The notes below the pieces were generated by a model. It saw only the letters and a list, made by a program, of their open reading frames with translations. It ran no database searches and was not told the origin of the DNA. From IMG/VR virus record IMGVR_UViG_3300023273_000760, positions 1 through 64,000 of that record: a DNA stretch of 64,000 bases; one strand, written 5' to 3'. This stretch comes from a virus. The position numbers were made by a program, and so were the translations under genes. This document shows positions 14,714 to 24,522 of this stretch, in pieces; position 1 is the stretch's first letter, and each line of letters opens with the position of its first letter.

Positions 14714-14920
14714 CTATTTTTTCTTGTCTTGTTTTTGGTTCTTAAATGTTGTTAGAATCTCATCTGCACGTTGTTTAGCATGATTGCGTATTTCACGAAG
14801 CCATTTTCGAGATTCTTGCATAGTTCGCTCGCCTTTAAAACGCTCAAACTTTTCGTTTGCTTTAAAGTATTCTAAGTAAGCCTTAGTTAATTTGTCATGT
14901 GTATCGTCTTCAATGCTCAT
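14714..14920 (-). CDS. Small charged helical protein, 68 aa
   Basis: The sequence begins MSIEDDTHDKLTKAYLEYF and is basic and helical to its end NQKQDKKK, with a WLREIRNHAKQRADEIL helix. It has no recognised function. Its ATG overlaps the gp46 stop (ATGA), so it is translationally coupled to the recombination nuclease and could be an accessory factor or simply a co-transcribed small gene. Confidence 0.75.
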   Translation of the reverse strand: MSIEDDTHDKLTKAYLEYFKANEKFERFKGERTMQESRKWLREIRNHAKQRADEILTTFKNQKQDKKK

Positions 14921-16689
14921 TCTACAATATCAACGTCGTTTGCGTAACTAGTGAAGCCGTTTTCTTTTATAACTTTAAGTACATTTTGTACACGACCTTG
15001 TAGTTCGTCTTTATGTGAAATCAAATAGATATTCTTCTTACGTTCTCTACCCATTTTCTTAAGAATAGCAAGACTGCTTTCAACACCAGCAGTGTCCATA
15101 CCACTATCAATTAACTCGTCAACGAATAATAAGTTAACATTTTGATATAAACTTTCCCAAACATCACGGAATGCAAAACTTAGTCCTAAGATAAGTCTAT
15201 TGCGTTCACCTCTTGACAAGTTATCAAAGTCTAAGTCTTGTCCGAGTTGTGTAATCTCAACATTCAAATCGTTTTGGAATACTACTTGATGCGGTAATCC
15301 GATACGATCTAAATAATATGTTAATCTGTTGTTTAGATATGCAAGATTTTGTTCAATAATCTTTTTACGAATAAACGAATCTTTATTTGTTAATAGTTTG
15401 TATAAAAATTCTTGATGTTCTTTAAGACTTGTTAATTCGTTAATAGTGTCCCATGAAACTTCTTGAATAGCAGTTTGTTGTAATTCTTCAATTTGATCAA
15501 CATATGGATCGTTTTCTGTTTCTTTAGACTCTAATGCTCGTTTTAAATTATCAACATTACTTCGATGCTCGTATGCTTCTTTGGCTGTTTCATAAAATGT
15601 GTTAGGTTTTGCATCTAGATCACCTATTTCATCTAATTTAGATTGCACATTAATATACTTGTCATTAATCTCCATTAAGTATGTCATTGTTTCGCCATAC
15701 TCTTCTTGGAGTTGTAATTCAATTTGATGTTTCTTTTCTTCGTGTAGTTCTTGACCACAACTGTGACACTTCGCATTAACAAGATTTTCTAAGTCTTTTG
15801 TATACTTTGTAATTTGTTTGTCGGTTTGAGTTAATGCACTTTCAAGTGTAGAACGTTCTTTTTCAAGATTAGTTTTTTGCTTATTGTTTTCAGACCAATT
15901 AGCCAATAACTCGTGTGCTTCGAGTTCTTTTTCAATGTCTAAATGTTCTAATTCATCAATGCCTTTTTGTAAACGGTCACAATCTTTAGCATTTGATTGA
16001 CGCCAAGCACTTGATTTAACTTTTAAACTTTCAATAGTTTCTGCAATTTTCTCATTGCTTGTTTGTACTGCATTAATACGAGCAGTTTCATCTGTAATAG
16101 CATCTCGAACTTCTTTTTGTTTTATTTTTAGTTCTTCGGCTTTTTCAGTTAGAATAGTAATACCTAACAACTGTTCAATAATAGCACGTTGATCGTTTGA
16201 TTTCATTGCTAAAAAAGGTTCAGTGTACGTATTAAGAGCAACAATATGCTTAAACATATCATGGCTCATGTGTAATAATGTATTAATTTCGTCTTGTGTT
16301 CGTCGACTGTCGCCTTGTGACTCATCAGTCATCTCTTGTTCGTTATCATCAATGTAGAACTTTAGTAGATTAGGACTGCGTCCACGCTCAATTCTATATT
16401 GTGTTCCGTCTTTTTCAAATTCTAGTGTAACTAACATACCTTTAGAATTTGTTTTGTTAATTAAGTTATTAAGTTTGATATTTGTTAATGCTTGTCCATA
16501 CAAAGCATAACTTAATGCGTTAGCAATAGTAGTCTTACCTGTACCATTTCGTGAACCACTGTCGTCACCACCTTGGTCTAAGTTCTCGCCTAGTACTAAT
16601 GTAAGTTGTCTGTTACTAAAATCTACAGCCTGGGTCTGATTGCCCACACTCATAAAGTTTTTAACAGTTAAATCTTTTAACAAAATCAT
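14917..16689 (-). CDS. gp46: Recombination nuclease ATPase subunit (T4 gp46, SbcC/Rad50-like)
   Basis: This 590-residue SMC-like ATPase forms, with gp47, the T4 Mre11/Rad50-type complex that resects DNA ends for recombination-dependent replication and host-DNA breakdown. The Walker A loop is SRNGTGKTT near residues 46-54, preceded by an Asp/Gly-rich insertion. Long coiled coils flank the zinc hook CHSCGQ near residue 305. The ABC signature LSRGERNRL is near 490 and Walker B LLFVDELIDSG near 520. All catalytic motifs are intact. It follows gp47 with a 3-nt gap. Confidence 0.95.
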   Translation of the reverse strand: MILLKDLTVKNFMSVGNQTQAVDFSNRQLTLVLGENLDQGGDDSGSRNGTGKTTIANALSYALYGQALTNIKLNNLINKTNSKGMLVTLEFEKDGTQYRIERGRSPNLLKFYIDDNEQEMTDESQGDSRRTQDEINTLLHMSHDMFKHIVALNTYTEPFLAMKSNDQRAIIEQLLGITILTEKAEELKIKQKEVRDAITDETARINAVQTSNEKIAETIESLKVKSSAWRQSNAKDCDRLQKGIDELEHLDIEKELEAHELLANWSENNKQKTNLEKERSTLESALTQTDKQITKYTKDLENLVNAKCHSCGQELHEEKKHQIELQLQEEYGETMTYLMEINDKYINVQSKLDEIGDLDAKPNTFYETAKEAYEHRSNVDNLKRALESKETENDPYVDQIEELQQTAIQEVSWDTINELTSLKEHQEFLYKLLTNKDSFIRKKIIEQNLAYLNNRLTYYLDRIGLPHQVVFQNDLNVEITQLGQDLDFDNLSRGERNRLILGLSFAFRDVWESLYQNVNLLFVDELIDSGMDTAGVESSLAILKKMGRERKKNIYLISHKDELQGRVQNVLKVIKENGFTSYANDVDIVE

Positions 16690-16692
16690 ATT

Positions 16693-17697
16693 TTATAACT
16701 CATGGTAAATGTCTAGTAGTTTTTGTTTGTTGTAATTTTCCGATTCAATTGCTTCAATCTCTTGTGATACAATTTGATCAATACTTTCAAACTTTGTAAT
16801 ATCAATATCTGAATTTATTTCGTCATCTTGTGTACTAGGAATTAATGTAATTTCTCTACACTCGAAATTCTTCATAAATTCTTCTTTAATGAAACTTGCT
16901 TCTTCGTAACTAATTGGAATATCTAGTGTTACTCTTAGATACATATTGGGTTTAATAAGTGTATCTTTTTGATCAATAAGTTGCGATAATTTTACAGTTC
17001 TATACTTAGGACATTGCGGCCAATCAATATACTGTGGTTCGCCACCATGTTCTAAAATCATCATACCGCGTTTATCATCCCAAGCATCAGCATAGTTGTG
17101 CGGAAACGCATTACCAATATATGTAATATTTCCTAATGTTTGACGTTTATGAAAATGTCCTGAGAATACATATTCTTGATGTTTAAAATGTTCTGCTTGA
17201 AGTTCGCCTGTTTCAGGCATTTTTACCATAGCATTCATATAAAAGTTTGGAAGTTCAAAATGCCCAAACATATATTTGCTTTTAACTTTAGGAATTTGTT
17301 TCCATTCTTCGCCTACTAGCCAAGGGACCATTGTACTATCACCAATTGTTGTCATTTTATTAACAACAGTAATACCGTCAATGTGATTAGCAAATTCTAC
17401 AGAATGGATATCCCGTTTATCTTTATAGTATAAATCGTGATTACCGGGAAAGTAAAAGAATTGATCAAATGCTTTTCCTAGTTTTTCCAATGAACGTATC
17501 GAATGGTCCATCGTAATAATATTTAAACTGTTTCTGTTATGGTGCCAGTCGCCCATAAAGATGCCTGTTTCACATCCATTTAATTTTGCTTGTTCAATAT
17601 ACCAATCAACAAATGATTCACAGTCTTCGTTGTGCGTTTTAGAGTTAGATTTTAATCCAAAATGGATATCAGTAAACACTGCCGCTTTTTTAAACAC
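16693..17697 (-). CDS. gp47: Recombination nuclease subunit (T4 gp47, SbcD/Mre11-like)
   Basis: This 334-residue calcineurin-type phosphoesterase is the nuclease partner of gp46. Metal-binding motifs appear in order: FTDIHFG near residue 10, GDWHHNR near 50, PGNHDLYY near 100, and FSGHFHKR near 180. The start is GTG (17695-17697) behind a CTGGAG ribosome site, and no better ATG lies nearby. Its length matches T4 gp47 (339 residues). Confidence 0.95.
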   Translation of the reverse strand: MFKKAAVFTDIHFGLKSNSKTHNEDCESFVDWYIEQAKLNGCETGIFMGDWHHNRNSLNIITMDHSIRSLEKLGKAFDQFFYFPGNHDLYYKDKRDIHSVEFANHIDGITVVNKMTTIGDSTMVPWLVGEEWKQIPKVKSKYMFGHFELPNFYMNAMVKMPETGELQAEHFKHQEYVFSGHFHKRQTLGNITYIGNAFPHNYADAWDDKRGMMILEHGGEPQYIDWPQCPKYRTVKLSQLIDQKDTLIKPNMYLRVTLDIPISYEEASFIKEEFMKNFECREITLIPSTQDDEINSDIDITKFESIDQIVSQEIEAIESENYNKQKLLDIYHEL

Positions 17698-17756
17698 TAT
17701 ATTTTCTCCAGGTTACTATACAATAATACACTACCTTTATGTAAAAGTCAACTATT

Positions 17757-18596
17757 TTATTTTTCTTGTTCTTCTTTTAATCTTCTTTGAGCATCTGCTT
17801 CTTGACGTTCAAATTCGCCTTGCATCTGTCTAGTATAACTTGGAGTCATATCATTCATTTCAAGGATATCATCTCTAATGTTTTGATTGCGTTTTTCAAT
17901 GTTGATAACACGTACAAACGAGTTTGTAACTGCGGCAGTATAGTAAGCAAAAGGATTATCAGATTTTGATTCGTCAAACTGTAGTCCAATTTGTGCTAGT
18001 TGTAGTATGGCTTGTCCGCGCATCTCGTCATTATACGTATATCCACGAACATTACCACGAGTAGCATAACGATCACATAGTTTCATCCACATACGTGCTA
18101 GTTTTTCTGTTGCTGTACCGCCTCTAAGTGTAAAGTTGCCGTTTTCCATACCACCTGTCCAATGACTCTTACCAACGCAAATCAAATTATCCTTATCGTC
18201 AAACTTAAAGTGTTGGTACGGAGGAAAATTTAATTTAACTTTTGTATCTGCTACAGTCTTTGGATTTTTCTTACGACCTTTTTCCTCAGGAATATGATCA
18301 AATGTCATAATTCTAAAGATTAGTTCTTCTTTGGTAATTTTTTTATAATCTACTTCACATTCTGCTTGTTTAACTTTTTCACCTGCTAGTTTACGTGCGG
18401 CATAATCTGCATCACCTAGGCGCTTTGCTTTGTTACGTTTTGCTTCAGCAATAGTACGAACATTAATTTTATCCAAACTAGGCAGGATAATGTCATATTG
18501 TGCATACTCGTCGTCAGTAAAACTGCTAAAAGACGCCTTAGACTTATGAATCTCTTTCAATATGTCTTTGTTGTTTAAATAATTTACTTTTCTCAA
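17757..18596 (-). CDS. gp55: Late-transcription sigma factor (T4 gp55 family)
   Basis: This 279-residue protein carries the conserved gp55 core: MWMKLCDRYATRGNVRGYTY, then LQLAQIGLQFDESKSDNPFA, then the RVINIEKRNQNIRDDILE helix. gp55 directs host RNA polymerase to TATAAATA late promoters, many of which are visible in this window. It is longer than T4 gp55 (185 residues) because of a basic N-terminal extension, as in cyanophages. The likely start is TTG (18594-18596) behind a good TTGGAGAAATATC leader. The first in-frame ATG comes about 95 residues in, so TTG is probably real. Confidence 0.92.
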   Translation of the reverse strand: MRKVNYLNNKDILKEIHKSKASFSSFTDDEYAQYDIILPSLDKINVRTIAEAKRNKAKRLGDADYAARKLAGEKVKQAECEVDYKKITKEELIFRIMTFDHIPEEKGRKKNPKTVADTKVKLNFPPYQHFKFDDKDNLICVGKSHWTGGMENGNFTLRGGTATEKLARMWMKLCDRYATRGNVRGYTYNDEMRGQAILQLAQIGLQFDESKSDNPFAYYTAAVTNSFVRVINIEKRNQNIRDDILEMNDMTPSYTRQMQGEFERQEADAQRRLKEEQEK

Positions 18597-18647
18597 GATA
18601 TTTCTCCAATTTTATTCCTTATTATAAACTACTCTGATAAAAAAGTC

Positions 18648-18655
18648 AATAAATA
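18648..18655 (+). promoter_or_regulatory. Late promoter of the baseplate operon
   Basis: AATAAATAC lies 22 nt before the ATG, followed by an AACGAGGA ribosome site. The 20 bases AATAAATACTTATAACGAGG recur exactly before gp6 (24523-24542). Confidence 0.8.
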
Positions 18656-18677
18656 CTTATAACGAGGATTACCAATT

Positions 18678-19526
18678 ATGATATTTGACGAATTTAAAAA
18701 ACCTGAAGCCGGCGGACTTTTAGATACCGCTGAACGCATCATTAAAGATGGAATCGCTGATTTCCAGGAAGGTGCTAAAGGGTTTATGAAATCAATTAGA
18801 TCACGCACTATACCTTCTGACGGTGAACCTAGCGAACTTAAACTAGCAGAAGCAAGTTGGGCAACAGATCCAGCGGGAAAAGATTGGCGTGTCAAATTAA
18901 GTATTCCTAATATTCAGTCTTATAACGAGAGTCCGTTAATTGGACAGTTGAAGAAAACTGGAGGCTTATGCTTTCCATATACTCCAACTATTATTATGCA
19001 ACATAGTGCAAACTACAATGCATTAACCCCGGTACATAGTAATTATCCGTTCTATGCTTATGAGAATTCAAGTGTGGACGCAATGACACTAACTGGTCAA
19101 TTTTATGCTCAAAACTCATTAGAAGGAGCATATTGGTTAGGATGCTTACATTACTTAAGATCTGTAACAAAAATGTTTTACGGTCAAAGTTCAAATCAAG
19201 GAGCACCACCGCCAGTAGTTAAACTAAACGGATACGGTGACTATGTTTTTAAAAATGTTCCGGTAATCATTACAAACTTTACACTAGATATGCCAACAGA
19301 TGTTGATTATATTGCAGTTAACTTAGCACAGTTAGAAAAGAACGCAAAACGCATTGCTAACACAGATACTAGCCCAGATGAAAAAGGCCAAATTGCATAT
19401 GTTCCTGTTGAAAGTCAAATTTCTGTAACACTACAACCAATATACTCTAGATCAGAAGTTGAGAAATTTAGTTTAGATGCATTTGTAAGAGGAGACTATG
19501 TTGGTAAAGATAAAGGATTCATCTAA
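18678..19526 (+). CDS. Baseplate tail-tube junction protein (gp48/gp54-like)
   Basis: This 282-residue protein contains the run GLCFPYTPTIIMQHSANYNA, then AMTLTGQFYAQN, then LHYLRSVTKMFYGQSS and APPPVVKLNGYGDYVFKNVP. This pattern is found in baseplate proteins that cap the hub and initiate tail-tube polymerisation (T4 gp48 and gp54). It could be either, since both T4 proteins have a related tube-like fold. It opens the plus-strand baseplate operon and its stop overlaps the next ATG (TAATG). Confidence 0.75.
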   Translation: MIFDEFKKPEAGGLLDTAERIIKDGIADFQEGAKGFMKSIRSRTIPSDGEPSELKLAEASWATDPAGKDWRVKLSIPNIQSYNESPLIGQLKKTGGLCFPYTPTIIMQHSANYNALTPVHSNYPFYAYENSSVDAMTLTGQFYAQNSLEGAYWLGCLHYLRSVTKMFYGQSSNQGAPPPVVKLNGYGDYVFKNVPVIITNFTLDMPTDVDYIAVNLAQLEKNAKRIANTDTSPDEKGQIAYVPVESQISVTLQPIYSRSEVEKFSLDAFVRGDYVGKDKGFI

Positions 19527-19819
19527 TGGCAAATGATTCACCCTGGGGAAAAACAAGAATATCAAGTTCAGGATATTTAGATATCTTATCTATTCGAACA
19601 GTGCCGGCTGACAATGACGATGTGCTATACGAAATTCAATCACAGTATCATCAACGTCCAGATTTATTAGCATATGATATGTACGGTTCACCGAAGTTAT
19701 GGTGGGTATATGCTCAACGTAATATGGATACGTTAAAAGATCCAGTTTATGATTTTAGAGCAGGTGTAAGCATATATGTTCCTAAAGGTAGTCGACTACG
19801 AACCTTGTTAGGAATTTAG
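19526..19819 (+). CDS. gp53: Baseplate wedge protein (T4 gp53 family)
   Basis: This 97-residue protein matches gp53, the wedge component that joins wedges to the hub. Characteristic text is DVLYEIQSQYHQRPDLLAYD followed by KLWWVYAQRNMDTLKDPVYD. The final part, VSIYVPKGSRLRTLLGI, resembles a LysM-like end. It is shorter than T4 gp53 (196 residues), as in cyanophages. It is translationally coupled to the preceding gene and sits 1 nt before the next. Confidence 0.88.
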   Translation: MANDSPWGKTRISSSGYLDILSIRTVPADNDDVLYEIQSQYHQRPDLLAYDMYGSPKLWWVYAQRNMDTLKDPVYDFRAGVSIYVPKGSRLRTLLGI

Positions 19820-19820
19820 T

Positions 19821-22541
19821 ATGGCAGTAAAGCAACTATACCCGTGGCAAACTGAAGAAGGTAAAAAAGAGTTTAATCAAACAGACGGACTTGATGTCTA
19901 TGATGAAGATTATACAAACCCTACACCACTTCCTAATGGATACACTAGACCAGGACAGCAATCCGACGGTACAATAGCGTTCAAACCAAACAAGTCAATC
20001 GACACTAATGCAGATGCATTATCAGTTGAATCAATAGATAACACAGAAAATAAAAAAGCAACAGATGCCGCGAAAATTTTTAAAGAAATGTCTAAAATTG
20101 AATCAGCCGTAAGAAACTTTAGTGCCACCGGCGATGGTCGAATTATTGCTCTACCTATGCCAAATGTATTAATGCCTTATGCTAGTCACTCTTACAAACT
20201 TGGATTGTATTCCTTGTCAGATCACGAACTTAATAATCCAGATGAAACATACAGAACAAACTATCCTAAAGTTGCTGTATTACAAAGCGGTGGCGGATTA
20301 GGCGATAAAAAAGTAACAACAGCATATGAGATTAACGGTAAAAGGATTGAGTTCTTTATTGATAATTTAGAAATTGAAACTATTATTTCTCCTACTAAGA
20401 AAAAAGGGGTAACTAACGCGGTTGGTTTTAGATTTGAAGTACACGAGCCTTATAGTATGGGATTGTTTCTACAGGCTTTACAAATTGCGGCACTAGAAGC
20501 AGGGCATAAAAATTATACTGAATCACCTTTTCTTTTAACAATTGACTTTGTTGGTTGGAAACAAGATGGAACACCATATTCTGTTCCAGAATCAAAACGT
20601 ATGCTTCCGTTTAAACTTGTCGGAAGTGAGTTAGCAATTAATGGCGGCGGTAGTACATATACTGTAGAAGGAGTTGCCTACAACGATGTTGTACTTACAG
20701 ACCAAGTACAGCGGTTACCGGTTGATGTTTCTATTAAAGGTAGAACAATACAATCAATGATGCAAAGCGGTCCAGGAAGTTTATCTGCCGCTCTTAATTT
20801 ACATCATACTAAAAAAGCAATTGATGACAAAGTTCTTACTGCTGATCAATACTTTATTACATTTCCTAAAACTAGAGCAACTAAAGGCAATAGCAAACCA
20901 CTTGACAGTGAAACTAAAGGTGCTAACGAACAAAGTGAAGTTGGTACAGGAAATACAATTACTTCGAGTTTAAATGAAAATAAAAAAACTAAAGAAGAAT
21001 ATGAAATGTTATGGCACGCTGTTACAAATGCAGGAAAAATTTCTCGTGAAGCATTAGAATATGTACGAGAAAAATTAAGCAGTTTAGTATCCAAAACTTC
21101 TATTGGACAAGAAATTGAAAAGAAACAAACAGGTGAACAAAATTCAAATAATATTGGAAATGCAACTGTGTTTGATCCAGAAGCATTTGGTGTTACTAAT
21201 CAACCATACGGTCTTGCAGGATTTACTTGGGATGAAGAAAATCAAATTTGGAATAGAGATAGCGGACAATTAAAAATTGATCCTGCACTTGGAGAACTTA
21301 AATTTACAAAAGGCACAAGAATACAGGATGTTATTAGTGAAATAATTATTATTTCTGATTATGGTAAAAAGATCGTTGGTGCACCATCAGACGAAAACGG
21401 ATTTAAAGAATGGTTTAGAATTGATACTCAAGTATTTCAGATCTCCGATAATGACACAGAAGATCAAATCGGCCGCAAACCTAGAATTTATGTATTCAGA
21501 GTGTTACCATACAAAGTGCATGAGTCGAGGTTTATAGCGCCAAGTGCCAATGCCGCAGGAATTAGACATCTAAAAAAACAAGTCTGTAAAAAGTATGACT
21601 ACATTTATAGTGGAGCAAATGATGATATTCTTGATTTACAACTTAACATGGATAACACATTCTTTAAAAGCATTTCTCCAGGTAACTATCCTAAAACAAG
21701 TGGTCAAGAATCTGCATCTTCAGATCAAGAAAAGAAAGATGCATTACAAACAGAGACCGGTAATAAAGAAACACTAGGGGGAGAAGGCGGACCAACAGGT
21801 GATAGTGATATGCAAAGCACAGTCGCTCTTTCCACTGGTGCTGTGTCGCCAGATGATGCTAAAATTGATATTGCCCGTAGATTTAACGAAGCCATTGTAA
21901 ACAGTGATGTTGATATGCTCACAGTTGATATGACAATCTGGGGCGACCCTTATTACATTGCAGATAGTGGTATTGGAAATTACAATTCAGAAAACACAGA
22001 ATTTATTAATCTAAGCAGTGACGGAACTATTGATTATCAAAACGGTGAAGTTGACGTGGAAGTAAATTTTAGAACACCTATTGATATTAGAGACAATGGT
22101 ATTATGGGTTTCCCTGGCGATCAAGTCGCAGTTAACCAGTTCAGTGGCTTATATCAGGTAATTAAAGTAATGAACACTTTTGCTGGAGGACAGTTTAAAC
22201 AAGTTCTTGAACTTATACGTAGAAGTAATCAACGACCTGAAGCAGAAACTGATCAATCAGACAAAACTTCTACTAAGATTACAAATGAAGAAAAGAAAAT
22301 TCAAGGACAAAAACCAAAAGAATTTGATAAGAGTCTTATTGTAGTAGATGCAGATTTAATTGACGAATATTTAAAGAACGCAAGTCCTGAAGCATTAGTT
22401 ACCGCAGGAGTAGATGTAAGTCAAATTAGAACAACTAAAAAAGTTGGTCTTCCAGTTCATGTGTATGAATCATTAGTAACAGAAGGCGGAACTGAAATTG
22501 CAAGAAAACGTCTTAATAATAGCGGCAACACAGACATATAA
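19821..22541 (+). CDS. Large baseplate protein, hub candidate, 906 aa
   Basis: The family is not firmly recognised. The N-terminal third contains GFRFEVHEPYSMGLFLQALQ and TIDFVGWKQDGTPY, typical of a structural beta-rich domain. The middle (about 370-460) is polar and low in complexity. The C-terminal third has DMTIWGDPYYIADSGIGNY and FSGLYQVIKVMNTFAGGQF, which resemble tail-hub proteins that wrap the central spike. Its position, directly before the gp5-like spike, is where a gp27-type hub protein is expected. T4 gp27 has only 391 residues, so the call rests on context. The start ATG follows the gp53 stop by one base. Confidence 0.5.
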   Translation: MAVKQLYPWQTEEGKKEFNQTDGLDVYDEDYTNPTPLPNGYTRPGQQSDGTIAFKPNKSIDTNADALSVESIDNTENKKATDAAKIFKEMSKIESAVRNFSATGDGRIIALPMPNVLMPYASHSYKLGLYSLSDHELNNPDETYRTNYPKVAVLQSGGGLGDKKVTTAYEINGKRIEFFIDNLEIETIISPTKKKGVTNAVGFRFEVHEPYSMGLFLQALQIAALEAGHKNYTESPFLLTIDFVGWKQDGTPYSVPESKRMLPFKLVGSELAINGGGSTYTVEGVAYNDVVLTDQVQRLPVDVSIKGRTIQSMMQSGPGSLSAALNLHHTKKAIDDKVLTADQYFITFPKTRATKGNSKPLDSETKGANEQSEVGTGNTITSSLNENKKTKEEYEMLWHAVTNAGKISREALEYVREKLSSLVSKTSIGQEIEKKQTGEQNSNNIGNATVFDPEAFGVTNQPYGLAGFTWDEENQIWNRDSGQLKIDPALGELKFTKGTRIQDVISEIIIISDYGKKIVGAPSDENGFKEWFRIDTQVFQISDNDTEDQIGRKPRIYVFRVLPYKVHESRFIAPSANAAGIRHLKKQVCKKYDYIYSGANDDILDLQLNMDNTFFKSISPGNYPKTSGQESASSDQEKKDALQTETGNKETLGGEGGPTGDSDMQSTVALSTGAVSPDDAKIDIARRFNEAIVNSDVDMLTVDMTIWGDPYYIADSGIGNYNSENTEFINLSSDGTIDYQNGEVDVEVNFRTPIDIRDNGIMGFPGDQVAVNQFSGLYQVIKVMNTFAGGQFKQVLELIRRSNQRPEAETDQSDKTSTKITNEEKKIQGQKPKEFDKSLIVVDADLIDEYLKNASPEALVTAGVDVSQIRTTKKVGLPVHVYESLVTEGGTEIARKRLNNSGNTDI

Positions 22542-22550
22542 GGATTGTAA

Positions 22551-24032
22551 ATGGCAGAAACAAAGCGTACCGCAGGCAGTAAAGGTAAACTAGATCCAGG
22601 CCCGTATATTGCAAGGGTAATTAGCCACCTTGATCCTAACTTCATGGGAGGCCTTGAAGTTGAATTACTAAAAGCAACCGGCAGTGCTAACGACATTGCG
22701 GCAGACGAACAAACATTTAAAGTAAAGTATTCTAGTCCTTTCTTTGGACAAACACCTTATACTGGTCTAAGTAAAAATGAAGATTATGCATATACTCAAC
22801 AAGCGTATGGCTTTTGGGCAGTTCCACCTGATATCGGCTCAAGAGTAATTGTTATTTTTATCGAAGGCCAGCCCAATATGGGATATTACATTGCTTGCGT
22901 TCCTGACAATTATACAAATTTTACAGTTCCCGACAGGGGAGTTGCAACTAGTTATTATAGTGGACAGCCTACTATCTCAGAAGCATTTGGTTCAGCAATA
23001 ACTGGTAAACTAGTTACTGGCGAAATTAATAAAAAGAATATTCAAGACAATACAGGTACCGACCCAACAAAGTTTAGGAAGCCAATTAATCATGACTGGA
23101 TGTCTATGCTTGCACGAGCAGGATTAAACGCTGACGGTACTAGAGGATTAACATCTTCAAGTGCAAGACGCGATGTTCCTAGTATGGTAACAGGAATTAG
23201 TACTCCAGGTCCATATGATAAACGTAAAGGAAAGCCTAAAGCACCGTATGGAACAAAAGGTGCAACAGCAAATATTCCTTATAGTAGATTAGGTGGTACT
23301 AGTTTTGTAATGGATGACGGTGATGAAAATTTTACTAGAATCGGACCTGCAAGCACACATAACAAACAATTTAAAAATTCTGCACTAGGCGAAAGAGGAG
23401 GTGATCCTTCAATTCCGCATAATGAATTAACAAGAATACGCACTAGAACCGGACATCAAATTCTATTACATAATACAGAAGATTTAATCTATATTAATCA
23501 CGGTAGTGGTAATAGTTGGATTCAAATGAGTGCTAATGGCAAAATTGATATCTATTCAAAAGATTCACTAAGTGTTCATAGTGAAAATGATGTAAACTTA
23601 ACTGCTGATAGAGACATCAATATGCAAGCAGGTCGTAACATTAATTTATTAGCCAAGTCTGATATACAACTTGAAACAGATGCAAGTATTAAAACTCTAG
23701 CAGGCATTAACACACACATTACTAGCGGAGCATACAGTTACGTTAATAGTGGAGTAGACCATGTTGAAACAGCATCAAACATTCATATGAACGGTCCAAT
23801 TGCTTTACCGACAACTCCGTTGTCCACTCACGTGGTTCCTGGCGCTACCGCTACCGCTACCGCGTCTCTACACAAACGCTTGCCACAACATGAGCCTTGG
23901 GAACATCATGAAAACGTAATACCTAATGAATACACTCCTGTTAAAACTGATAGAACTACAGCAATGGACATTACAGGCTATAATGATATTGATTCAGTAC
24001 CTGATACCTTTAAAAAACAGTCGAAAAACTAA
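22551..24032 (+). CDS. gp5: Central spike / baseplate hub protein (gp5-like, lysozyme domain not seen)
   Basis: This 493-residue protein begins with an OB-fold-like segment (PYIARVISHLDPNFMGGLEV, then YGFWAVPPDIGSRVIVIFIE). A Gly/Pro-rich middle follows, then repeats of the needle type: VNLTADRDINMQAGRNINLL near residues 350-375. The C-terminus has RLPQHEPWEHHENV, a motif also seen at the end of gp5-like spikes. T4 gp5 carries a lysozyme domain between the OB fold and the needle. I see no catalytic lysozyme signature here (about 140-330), so cell-wall digestion may be done by another protein. It precedes gp25. Confidence 0.8.
   Translation: MAETKRTAGSKGKLDPGPYIARVISHLDPNFMGGLEVELLKATGSANDIAADEQTFKVKYSSPFFGQTPYTGLSKNEDYAYTQQAYGFWAVPPDIGSRVIVIFIEGQPNMGYYIACVPDNYTNFTVPDRGVATSYYSGQPTISEAFGSAITGKLVTGEINKKNIQDNTGTDPTKFRKPINHDWMSMLARAGLNADGTRGLTSSSARRDVPSMVTGISTPGPYDKRKGKPKAPYGTKGATANIPYSRLGGTSFVMDDGDENFTRIGPASTHNKQFKNSALGERGGDPSIPHNELTRIRTRTGHQILLHNTEDLIYINHGSGNSWIQMSANGKIDIYSKDSLSVHSENDVNLTADRDINMQAGRNINLLAKSDIQLETDASIKTLAGINTHITSGAYSYVNSGVDHVETASNIHMNGPIALPTTPLSTHVVPGATATATASLHKRLPQHEPWEHHENVIPNEYTPVKTDRTTAMDITGYNDIDSVPDTFKKQSKN
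23844..23861 (+). repeat. Hexanucleotide GCTACC repeated three times
   Basis: Three exact GCTACC units encode alternating Ala-Thr within the C-terminal part of the spike protein, next to RLPQHEPW. The unit is two codons long, so copy-number changes would be silent to the frame. Confidence 0.9.
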
Positions 24033-24034
24033 CG

Positions 24035-24042
24035 GATAAATA
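24035..24042 (+). promoter_or_regulatory. Late promoter box, 5 nt from the gp25 ATG
   Basis: GATAAATA is followed by TTGAT and then ATG. The geometry is the same as for the 79-aa gene at 5147. The upstream GGAT could instead act as a weak ribosome site. Confidence 0.5.
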
Positions 24043-24047
24043 TTGAT

Positions 24048-24494
24048 ATGAGCACACTTGAAAAGAATACAGTTCAAACAGTTAGGATTAAAAGTAATGC
24101 TGTAGAGCCAAAACCGGTAAAACAGTCAACTTATAGAGGCCTAAGTACGGTTAATCCTGACAACGAGCAATATACTTTATATGATATTGGTTTAATTAAA
24201 CAAGATCTATTAAATCACTTTCATATTAGGCAAGGTGAAAAGTTAGAAAATCCAGAATTTGGAACAATTATATGGGACGTATTATTTGAACCAATGACTG
24301 AAACACTTAAAGAAGCCATCGTAACTGATGTAACAACCATTATTAATAGTGACCCTCGTGTTAATGCTACAAATGTTATTGTAGACCAGTACGAAAGCGG
24401 TATTCAAATCGAATGTGAGTTATCATATCTACCTTACAATATATCAGAGCAGATGAAATTTTCCTTCGACCAGAATGCTGGGTTCTTAGGTTAA
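24048..24494 (+). CDS. gp25: Baseplate wedge protein (T4 gp25 family)
   Basis: This 148-residue protein of the GpW/gp25 family is a lysozyme-fold sheath initiator at the baseplate. Its core reads LENPEFGTIIWDVLFEPMT, then VTDVTTIINSDPRVNA and IQIECELSYLP, the usual family pattern. A polar N-terminal extension of about 40 residues precedes it. Its place before gp6 is the typical order. Confidence 0.92.
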   Translation: MSTLEKNTVQTVRIKSNAVEPKPVKQSTYRGLSTVNPDNEQYTLYDIGLIKQDLLNHFHIRQGEKLENPEFGTIIWDVLFEPMTETLKEAIVTDVTTIINSDPRVNATNVIVDQYESGIQIECELSYLPYNISEQMKFSFDQNAGFLG

Positions 24495-24522
24495 AGAATT
24501 AAGTACTCAGTTTACGAAAACA

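Noticed and set aside
14255-16689. Group I intron around the GIY-YIG gene
   Set aside because: No interrupted gene flanks it and the conserved P/Q/R/S elements are not seen. It is better described as free-standing.
22551-24032. Tail lysozyme activity of the spike
   Set aside because: No muramidase motif is visible between the OB-fold-like part and the needle repeats.
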